From contig CALWKL010000060.1 of assembly GCA_944381255.1 (NCBI GenBank), forward strand, positions 1 through 8,129: 8,129 nucleotides of DNA. The letters are read 5' to 3'. Made by a program: the position numbers and the translations under genes. The stretch is from an uncultured Clostridia bacterium. GTDB lineage: Bacteria; Bacillota; Clostridia; Christensenellales; UBA1242. Under the pieces are notes generated by a model. It ran no database searches, had not been told where the DNA came from, and worked only from the letters and a program-made list of their open reading frames with translations. Shown here piece by piece: positions 1 through 4,612 of this stretch (positions are counted from its first letter, which is position 1; the number at the start of each line of letters is the position of its first letter).

Positions 1-586
1 AGACCTTGTATCAGTAGACAACAAGCCTATTCGACTAAAGAATGATTTTGTATACCTTATGTTGAATAAGCCTACAGGTGTGGTAACTACTGTTCGCGAC
101 CCTTATGGTAGGCCTACTGTGTTAAAATTTGTGCAAAATCAAAAGAAGCGAATCTGGCCGGTAGGTAGACTAGACTATAATTCCAGTGGCTTACTATTAC
201 TAACTAATGATGGAGATACTGCTCAAAAGTTAATACATCCAAGTTTTGCCTTGGACAAAGTATATATGGTGTCGGTACAGCGTAAACTAAATGAGGCGCA
301 GATTGATGCTCTAAGACGAGGAGTGGATATCGGTGGTTTTGTTACCTCTCCTGCAAAAGTAAACTTTGTACATTCAGCCAATGGTTGCTATGTATATCGC
401 ATAATCATACACGAGGGCAAGAATAGACAGATTAGACGAATGCTTGATGCTGTAGGCAGTAATGTATGTGCTTTATCTCGTGTAGCGATAGGAGAATTGC
501 AGTTAGGTAATCTTGAGCCAGGTAAGTGCCGAGCTTTAACAGAAGATGAGGTCAACTATATCTTAAGTTTAGGAGAAAAGAGTTGA
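1..586 (+). CDS. rluB: RsuA/RluB-family rRNA pseudouridine synthase (5' truncated)
   Basis: Isomerises a specific uridine in rRNA to pseudouridine. The reading frame is open from base 2, so the gene begins upstream of the window; the ATG at 59 is internal (it opens the MLNKPTG strand of the catalytic domain). The visible part is 194 residues, against about 235-250 for the family, so roughly 40-50 residues of the N-terminal S4 RNA-binding domain are missing; its tail is seen as DLVSVDNKPIR. The catalytic motif GRLDYNSSGLLLLTNDGD has its essential Asp encoded at 173-175. The family motif GKNRQIRRML, encoded at about 416-445, is intact. The choice among RluB, RsuA and RluE/F is inferred: Bacillota usually carry the RluB type in this kind of context. 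The stop TGA overlaps the TTG start of the next gene, so the two are probably co-translated. Confidence 0.9.
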   Translation, partial: DLVSVDNKPIRLKNDFVYLMLNKPTGVVTTVRDPYGRPTVLKFVQNQKKRIWPVGRLDYNSSGLLLLTNDGDTAQKLIHPSFALDKVYMVSVQRKLNEAQIDALRRGVDIGGFVTSPAKVNFVHSANGCYVYRIIIHEGKNRQIRRMLDAVGSNVCALSRVAIGELQLGNLEPGKCRALTEDEVNYILSLGEKS

Positions 587-1242
587 ATTTTTTGTATTGG
601 ATTTTTTGGGGTTTAGTTTATTTGCCTATTAGGATATTTTATCCAACTAAAGTAATAAACAAAAAGTATTTTGAATATCGTGGGCGTGCAATATTCGTAT
701 GTAATCATATGTCAAATATGGATATTGTATTAATCAAGAGTCATGAGCATACTATGCGCTATGTCTTGGCAAAGCACACTTTATTTAAGAATAAATTTTT
801 GGCAGGCATCATACGCATATGCGGAGGAATACCTATAAATCGCCAGTCGGTAGATATTAGTTCTATCAAAACTGTGTTGAAATTGCTCAAAGATAATAAA
901 CAAGTCATTATCTTCCCTGAGGGTACTAGACGAGATAATATTGATGAGGCACAAGATATAAAAAATGGTGTTGCAATGTTTGCTCTAAAATCCAGTGCTA
1001 CCATTGTGCCTATGGCTTTGCTATATAAACCTAAATTTTTGCGCTGTAACAAAATATTAGTCGGAGAGCCTATAGATGTTACTAGTTTTAATGAACAGGG
1101 AACTAATAGTGAAAAGTATGCAAAAATTTCCGAAGTAGTGCTCCAAAGCATACAAAATTTGCGTAGAAATTATATTGCTAGTTTTAGCCCTAAGAAGCAA
1201 CTCAAAATTTATAAAAGATTGAATAAACAAATTTCAAAATAG
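583..1242 (+). CDS. plsC: 1-acyl-sn-glycerol-3-phosphate acyltransferase (PlsC family)
   Basis: Transfers an acyl chain to the sn-2 position of lysophosphatidic acid to give phosphatidic acid, at the inner face of the membrane. The 219 residues are typical of small Bacillota PlsC proteins. The catalytic NHMSNMD (HX4D, His42-Asp47), GGIPINR (81-87) and FPEGTR (111-116) blocks are present in the right order and spacing. A hydrophobic aromatic N-terminus (residues 3-20) probably anchors it. The tail from about residue 195 is strongly basic (KKQLKIYKRLNKQ) and may bind acidic lipid. The start is TTG at 583: AGGAG at 571-575 lies 7 bases upstream, and no in-frame ATG precedes the HX4D motif. TTG overlaps the preceding stop (TTGA), indicating an operon with the pseudouridine synthase. 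Substrate preference (acyl-CoA or acyl-ACP) cannot be read from sequence. A terminator follows closely. Confidence 0.93.
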   Translation: MNFLYWIFWGLVYLPIRIFYPTKVINKKYFEYRGRAIFVCNHMSNMDIVLIKSHEHTMRYVLAKHTLFKNKFLAGIIRICGGIPINRQSVDISSIKTVLKLLKDNKQVIIFPEGTRRDNIDEAQDIKNGVAMFALKSSATIVPMALLYKPKFLRCNKILVGEPIDVTSFNEQGTNSEKYAKISEVVLQSIQNLRRNYIASFSPKKQLKIYKRLNKQISK

Positions 1243-1258
1243 CACATATTTAATATTT

Positions 1259-1300
1259 AAAAAAGTTAGTACTAACAATGTATTAACTTTTTTGTTTTTT
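1259..1300 (+). terminator. Rho-independent terminator after plsC
   Basis: AAAAAAGTTAGTAC at 1259-1272 pairs with GTATTAACTTTTTT at 1280-1293 (14 pairs including one G-T), with a 7-base loop, followed by a second T run at 1295-1300. It begins 17 bases after the plsC stop. The stem is long but GC-poor. Because it starts with six A, it could also work in reverse, although no convergent gene is visible. Confidence 0.75.
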
Positions 1301-1523
1301 GATATTCAATATTTTATTTATATTTAGATTTTGTGGCATAATTTGATACTTAAGAATATAAATTTGATATGAGTAAACAGGTAATTGTGATTTTAAATTA
1401 AAATGCTATTATTTTGTAATTTCTGCATATAAACAATATTAGTATAATTTGCATAGGTAGTATAATGTCTATAGAGGTTTTATAGATGGGTACTTTCTGT
1501 ATTTAATTTTATTTGTAAAATAG
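1301..1523. other. AT-rich intergenic stretch, no supported gene
   Basis: This part of the 400-base gap between plsC and the tRNA holds no open frame with a convincing ribosome binding site. The best is a six-codon frame starting ATG at 1486 behind AGAGG, too short to call. A 9-base sequence TAGTATAAT occurs twice, at 1440-1448 and 1458-1466, each copy containing a perfect -10 hexamer (TATAAT), but neither has a good -35 at 16-18 bases. I see no mobile-element ends, no known riboswitch and no strong hairpin. Confidence 0.6.
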
Positions 1524-1552
1524 TTGATAAATTACTTTTGATATGTTACAAT
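1524..1552 (+). promoter_or_regulatory. Sigma-A-type promoter for tRNA-Thr
   Basis: TTGATA at 1524-1529 and TACAAT at 1547-1552 are separated by 17 bases. Transcription would start near 1559, giving a pre-tRNA leader of about 85 bases. A weak 5-pair hairpin (CAAGG 1600-1604 with CCTTG 1616-1620) sits in the leader. No other candidate lies closer to the tRNA. Confidence 0.6.
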
Positions 1553-1644
1553 AGGCATACATTTTTCTAACTATTAAAGATATTTGTAACTTTTAAATAC
1601 AAGGTAACAATCTAGCCTTGATTTACTAAAAAAGCAAATTTTTT

Positions 1645-1720
1645 GCTGATGTGGCTCAGTTGGTAGAGCAGCGCACTCGTAATGCGCAGGTCGCGGGTTC
1701 GAGTCCCGCCATCAGCTCCA
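1645..1720 (+). tRNA. trnT: tRNA-Thr (anticodon CGU)
   Basis: This is a complete 76-base cloverleaf. The acceptor stem pairs GCTGATG (1645-1651) with CATCAGC (1710-1716), followed by discriminator T and an encoded CCA (1718-1720). The D-arm is GCTC/GAGC with an AGTTGGTA loop. The anticodon stem pairs GCGCA (1671-1675) with TGCGC (1683-1687) around loop CTCGTAA, placing CGT at 1678-1680, which reads the threonine codon ACG. The T-arm is GCGGG-TTCGAGT-CCCGC. It stands alone, with its own promoter and terminator, rather than in a tRNA cluster. Confidence 0.98.
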
Positions 1721-1739
1721 GTAATTATTCCCTTTGCGT

Positions 1740-1768
1740 AAAATTCCTCTATTCTAGGGAATTTTTTC
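1740..1768 (+). terminator. Rho-independent terminator after tRNA-Thr
   Basis: AAAATTCC (1740-1747) pairs with GGAATTTT (1758-1765); the T run spans 1762-1767. The loop is about 10 bases. An alternative pairing of ATTCCC (1727-1732) with GGGAAT (1757-1762) is possible and mutually exclusive. It lies 20 bases beyond the CCA end. Confidence 0.75.
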
Positions 1769-1838
1769 TTTATATATTGAGTAAAGGAAGAAATGCTTAT
1801 ACACAACTAAAGTTGACTTAATAGCGGTATTTTTAAGT

Positions 1839-1866
1839 ACCCAAAATTTGAATTGGGGCATACAAT
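1839..1866 (+). promoter_or_regulatory. Possible sporulation-sigma (SigE/SigK-like) promoter
   Basis: CATACAAT at 1859-1866 matches the -10 consensus reported for Bacillus subtilis SigE (CATACA-T) and is close to the CATA-containing -10 of SigK. There is no sigma-A -35 at 16-18 bases, where the sequence reads TACCCA. An AC at 1839-1840 is at a plausible distance for a SigK-type -35 (AC). Transcription would start at about 1873. The assignment rests on the -10 and on the collagen-like gene downstream; sporulation is not otherwise shown in this window. Confidence 0.4.
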
Positions 1867-1873
1867 GTGGGTG

Positions 1874-1904
1874 AAGGCAAATATAACTTGCCTTTATCTA
1901 GGAG
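1874..1904 (+). promoter_or_regulatory. 5'-leader hairpin and ribosome binding site of the collagen-like gene
   Basis: AAGGCAA (1874-1880) and TTGCCTT (1888-1894) form a perfect 7-pair stem with a 7-base loop. It ends 5 bases before the ribosome binding site AGGAG (1900-1904), which is 6 bases from the ATG. If the predicted transcription start near 1873 is right, the mRNA begins with this hairpin, an arrangement that commonly protects messages from 5' decay. There is no T run, so it is not a terminator. Confidence 0.5.
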
Positions 1905-1910
1905 TCTATT

Positions 1911-2474
1911 ATGTGTAATTGTTGTAATCAAGGGTTAGCTGTGGTGAATGAACCTTTTTATTGTCCTAGGCGTAGAGAATTTATTATTCGTGGGCCTCGA
2001 GGAGCCACTGGAGCGCAAGGGCCACAGGGTCCGCAAGGACTAAATGGAACTATAAGTAACAATGCTACTTTTGCTTTTCCTGGCGAAGTAGGTGTGCTAG
2101 CTGACGGTGCGTTGCCTCTAACGACTGTAGTTACTCTCAATGGCAACAAGATTAGTCAAAGTCTAGGTTTAAATTCTATTACGCTAACAGCAGGCACGTA
2201 TCTTATCAATTATAATATGAGTATATTAGGGGAAGGCGCTACTGATTCAGTCAGCAGATTGGCTGTCGGTCAAGATGTGAGGATAGGTATCGCTATAGAT
2301 GGTATAATAAATCAAAATCTATTAAGCGTGGTTACCCAACAGAATGGCACTCAGTCTTTGGGTGGTAATGCGGTAATTACTTTGCCGAATACAAGCGAAT
2401 TGTCATTAGTCAATGCTAGTGGCGACTCAATAGAAATTAGTAATCTAATTTTAAGCATCATAAATTTAACGTAA
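1911..2474 (+). CDS. Short collagen-like surface protein with BclA/C1q-like C-terminal domain
   Basis: A 187-residue protein in three parts. Residues 1-27 form a non-hydrophobic, cysteine-containing head (MCNCCNQG, with a further Cys18) that is not a signal peptide. Residues 28-46 are a collagen tract of six Gly-X-Y triplets ending GPQGPQGLNG. Residues from about 50 to 187 form a beta-rich domain with the TAGTYLINY and ITLPNTSELSLVN patterns typical of the trimeric C1q/TNF-like heads of exosporium glycoproteins such as BclA. Known relatives coat spores or cell surfaces, where the head drives trimerisation. Six triplets is very short and could not make a long fibre alone. Without a signal sequence it must be released by the mother cell, as spore-coat proteins are, or be cytosolic; this agrees with the SigE/SigK-like promoter upstream. 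The start is fixed by AGGAG at 1900-1904. No terminator separates it from the next gene. Exact function is unknown. Confidence 0.85.
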   Translation: MCNCCNQGLAVVNEPFYCPRRREFIIRGPRGATGAQGPQGPQGLNGTISNNATFAFPGEVGVLADGALPLTTVVTLNGNKISQSLGLNSITLTAGTYLINYNMSILGEGATDSVSRLAVGQDVRIGIAIDGIINQNLLSVVTQQNGTQSLGGNAVITLPNTSELSLVNASGDSIEISNLILSIINLT

Positions 2475-2480
2475 AATTAT

Positions 2481-2509
2481 TTGCTATTTAGGGCAAAATT
2501 ATGTATAAT
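2481..2509 (+). promoter_or_regulatory. Sigma-A-type promoter of the DUF4870-like gene
   Basis: TTGCTA (2481-2486) and TATAAT (2504-2509) with a 17-base spacer. Transcription would start near 2516, just before the ribosome binding site. It lies directly after the collagen-like gene, so the downstream gene can be expressed independently of it. Confidence 0.6.
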
Positions 2510-2517
2510 CAAGGAAT

Positions 2518-2523
2518 AAGGAG
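2518..2523 (+). promoter_or_regulatory. Ribosome binding site fixing the 2531 start
   Basis: AAGGAG lies 7 bases before the ATG at 2531. The alternative in-frame ATG at 2501 has no such site and overlaps the -10 hexamer, so it would lie upstream of the predicted transcript start. Confidence 0.75.
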
Positions 2524-2530
2524 ATTATTA

Positions 2531-3004
2531 ATGCCCGGCAAAAATGATAAAAAAGATGCAAATACCACTACAAAAAAAGTGAATGGCAAAGCATCAAATT
2601 CCAGTACTGCTACTAGTGAATCTAAGATTAGAAGGACTGGTACAAGCAAGGGGGATAGTGGCGATAGCGCTTCTGCGACTCGTGAAAAGGTATATTCTAA
2701 ATCTACCATTTTACTAGTATCCGCCCTGTCGTATGTAATATTTTTTCTGCCGTTTTTGGTGTGCAAAAATGAGCCTTTTGCTCGGTTTCATCTAAATCAA
2801 GCGCTTCTTTTGTGGATTACTTTTGTCATATTATATTTGGCTTTTATGTTTATTCCTAATGTAAATATTATAGTGCTACCATTTATAATAATGTTGCATC
2901 TTCTTGGAATTATTGCAGGTGTAAATTCTGCTTTGCGTGGTATAGCGCGCAAGTTACCACTCATTGGGCGGATAAAAATAATTAATTGGGAGAAGTGCGA
3001 ATAG
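2531..3004 (+). CDS. Small membrane protein, DUF4870/Tic20-like
   Basis: A 157-residue integral membrane protein. Residues 1-55 are hydrophilic and low-complexity (Lys, Ser, Thr, Asn, Asp), with no signal peptide. Three hydrophobic segments follow at about 60-77, 91-108 and 113-131. The first loop carries NEPFARFHLNQALLL, the hallmark FARFH-NQ motif of the DUF4870/Tic20-like family. The C-terminus ends in LPLIGRIKI, also typical (an amphipathic tail after an INA/VNS-ALRG helix). The family has no settled biochemical role in bacteria. The hydrophilic N-terminal extension is not part of the family core and may face the cytoplasm. The ATG at 2531 is chosen because of AAGGAG at 2518-2523; an ATG at 2501 would add ten residues but lies inside the promoter. 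Neighbours offer no clear function. Family assignment is by motif recognition, not by search. Confidence 0.8.
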   Translation: MPGKNDKKDANTTTKKVNGKASNSSTATSESKIRRTGTSKGDSGDSASATREKVYSKSTILLVSALSYVIFFLPFLVCKNEPFARFHLNQALLLWITFVILYLAFMFIPNVNIIVLPFIIMLHLLGIIAGVNSALRGIARKLPLIGRIKIINWEKCE

Positions 3005-3030
3005 GAGTCTAACTAGACTCCTTTTTTTTT
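3004..3030 (+). terminator. Strong rho-independent terminator
   Basis: GGAGTCT (3004-3010) pairs with AGACTCC (3015-3021) around the 4-base loop AACT, followed by nine T (3022-3030). The last base of the TAG stop codon (3004) is the first base of the stem, so gene end and terminator are fused. Confidence 0.93.
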
Positions 3031-3363
3031 ATTATTTTTACTTTTTAGTCAATAGAACTTTGCGTAAAATACAATGTATCAATTCTTGCTAAAAGGCAAG
3101 ATTTAGTCTATAGCAGAAGAGAAAGGAAGGTTATAGTTGGATATGGACATTCATTATATTTTTGAAATTGGCTAAAATCTAGGTACAACTCTGCGTAAAA
3201 TTAAAAGCATAGTACTTTGCATAGTAATTTTTTATATTCAAAAGTTTTCTACAATATTTTACAAAATTTGTAAAAATACAAAAATTATGCAATAATTTGT
3301 GGTAAAAATATGAATTTATAAATAAATAATATTTATAATTATTCAAAAACAGCGTTTTTTTGT
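3031..3363. other. AT-rich intergenic region upstream of ftsA
   Basis: No gene is supported here. Left part: a weak promoter-like pair (TAGTCA 3046-3051, 18 bases, TACAAT 3070-3075), a hairpin TCTTGC/GCAAGA (3084-3089 with 3096-3101), a purine-rich GGAAGG at 3125-3130, and a 12-codon frame from TTG 3137 to stop 3175. Right part: three near-perfect dyads in very AT-rich DNA at 3258-3276, 3283-3299 and 3322-3336, and a weak hairpin AAAAAC/GTTTTT (3345-3350 with 3354-3359) just before the ftsA promoter. The minus-strand frame through 3179-3382 has a TTG start, no ribosome binding site and a composition dictated by base content. Confidence 0.55.
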
Positions 3364-3392
3364 TTGACAATGCCTCTAACAATCAATATAAT
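3364..3392 (+). promoter_or_regulatory. Consensus sigma-A-type promoter of ftsAZ
   Basis: TTGACA (3364-3369) and TATAAT (3387-3392) are both perfect consensus hexamers separated by the optimal 17 bases. Transcription would start at about 3399, giving a leader of about 42 bases before the ftsA ATG. No operator overlaps it that I can recognise. Confidence 0.88.
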
Positions 3393-3424
3393 TACTTATG
3401 AATAGCAAAAGTGCGCATTAAAAT

Positions 3425-3434
3425 AGGGGGTGAT
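3425..3434 (+). promoter_or_regulatory. Ribosome binding site fixing the ftsA start
   Basis: AGGGGGTGAT differs at one base from the perfect complement of the 16S rRNA 3' end and lies 6 bases before the ATG at 3441. An in-frame GTG at 3411 would add ten residues that carry this site inside the coding frame, and it has no site of its own. Confidence 0.85.
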
Positions 3435-3440
3435 AGCACT

Positions 3441-4598
3441 ATGTCCAGGAAAAATATTGCGGTTATGGATTTCGGGTCTAGTCATATCACAGTGCTCATC
3501 GGTGAACGGGGCGTGAATGGCACTTTTGATGTCAGAGGCTATGCCGAGATGCCATATGCAGGATACTTGAATGGCGAGATTTTGGAGCCAGAAAAACTAA
3601 GCGAAGTCTTATGTTTAGCCATAAAGACTGCGCAAAATAATGCAAGAGTTAAAATTTCGCACTTGTATGTTGGGGTGCCTGGTGAATTCAGTGTAAATGA
3701 AGTCAAGAGTGTATCAAAGGACTATGGCAAGCAGAAGAAAATTACCTCTCGAGAGGTCGATGAGTTGTTTTTGATGGCTGATGACTTCGCTAGTAGCCCT
3801 ACACATATAGTGATAAATCGTAGCCCAGTTTGCTTTGAATTGGATAATGGCGATCGTGTGATTGACCCTAAGGGTGAGAGTACTACTATTTTGTCTGCGA
3901 CTCTTTCCTTTATGTTGGCTGAGAGAACTTTTGTAGGTGCAATACTACAAGCATTAGAGCCATTGAATCTTCCGTATGTAGACTTTTTGTCCGAACCATT
4001 GGCTGAGTGTATGTATCTTATTTCACCTGAGGAACGTGATAATAGCGCAATATTGGTAGATTGCGGATACTTGTCTACCAGCGTGTCTATTGTAGTGGGT
4101 GATGGAATAGTCTGTATGAGGAGTTTTTCTTTGGGTGGTGGCCATATTGTAGCTGATATTTGTGAGATGCTAAATGTTCCATTTGGAGTCGCCCAAGAGA
4201 TAAAGCAGAGGGCGTTGCTTGCTGGCAAACCTAGTGAAACAGAAGAAATAGTGATAAATGCCGACAAAAAATATACCGTAAGTGCTTTGGGTGTATATGA
4301 AATTGTGGATAGAAAAATTCGTCAAATTGCCAAGATGATAGTCAAGAGTTTAAATTCTAGCACATATGAAAAACCTGAAAAAATAAGGATAAACCTTACA
4401 GGCGGGGGTATTTCGTACATAAAGGGCGCAAGAGAAAGGTTGTTTGAATTGCTGGGTAAAGATGTTACTATTCGAGAGCCAAAAATACCATTGATGAATG
4501 AGCCAAATAAAAGCGCTGTTTTGGGACTACTTGATCTTGCACTGCGTCAGAATCAATCTAACAATTCATTGCTTTACAAAATTTTTAGTAAAAAATAA
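3441..4598 (+). CDS. ftsA: Cell division protein FtsA (divergent)
   Basis: An actin-like protein that polymerises at the membrane, tethers FtsZ and recruits the division machinery. The 385 residues are shorter than the usual 410-440. The phosphate-1 strand is IAVMDFGSSH (6-15). The FtsA-specific 1C subdomain spans about 84-165. The phosphate-2 region reads VDCGYLSTSVSIV (206-218), where most FtsA have D-GGGTTD, so two glycines and the Thr-Asp are replaced. The adenosine motif LTGGGIS (319-325) is intact. The C-terminus NNSLLYKIFSKK (375-385) looks like the amphipathic membrane-targeting helix, so tethering is probably retained while nucleotide hydrolysis may be altered. It is the first gene of a two-gene operon; ftsZ starts 14 bases after its stop. 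SHS2-domain ATPases such as PilM are alternatives, but the ftsZ neighbour and C-terminal helix favour FtsA. Confidence 0.93.
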   Translation: MSRKNIAVMDFGSSHITVLIGERGVNGTFDVRGYAEMPYAGYLNGEILEPEKLSEVLCLAIKTAQNNARVKISHLYVGVPGEFSVNEVKSVSKDYGKQKKITSREVDELFLMADDFASSPTHIVINRSPVCFELDNGDRVIDPKGESTTILSATLSFMLAERTFVGAILQALEPLNLPYVDFLSEPLAECMYLISPEERDNSAILVDCGYLSTSVSIVVGDGIVCMRSFSLGGGHIVADICEMLNVPFGVAQEIKQRALLAGKPSETEEIVINADKKYTVSALGVYEIVDRKIRQIAKMIVKSLNSSTYEKPEKIRINLTGGGISYIKGARERLFELLGKDVTIREPKIPLMNEPNKSAVLGLLDLALRQNQSNNSLLYKIFSKK

Positions 4599-4612
4599 GG
4601 GAGAGGAATATT

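Noticed and set aside
1486..1506. Six-codon frame behind AGAGG
   Set aside because: Too short and with no promoter or conservation evidence.
1633..1647. Hairpin AGCAAA/TTTGCT overlapping the tRNA 5' end
   Set aside because: It would compete with the much stronger acceptor stem and has no T tract; probably chance.
1612..1806. 64-residue minus-strand frame with GADGGTRTRDLRIT
   Set aside because: It is the antisense translation of the tRNA-Thr gene, a well-known source of false proteins, and has no independent support.
2481..2500. TTTGC/GCAAA hairpin after the collagen-like gene as a terminator
   Set aside because: Only five pairs, no T tract, and it lies inside the spacer of a good promoter.
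1901..3011. GGAGTCTA shared between the collagen-gene ribosome binding site (1901-1908) and the terminator stem (3004-3011)
   Set aside because: An 8-base match centred on a ribosome-binding-type GGAG; the contexts are different, so chance is the simplest reading.
3345..3361. AAAAAC/GTTTTT hairpin with T run as a terminator
   Set aside because: Weak A-T stem with a 3-base loop and no upstream gene that needs it; noted only as a possible block just before the ftsA promoter.
3179..3382. 67-residue minus-strand frame in the ftsA upstream region
   Set aside because: TTG start, no ribosome binding site, and a Tyr/Asn/Lys/Phe-rich content explained by AT-rich DNA; it also runs from the ftsA promoter region.
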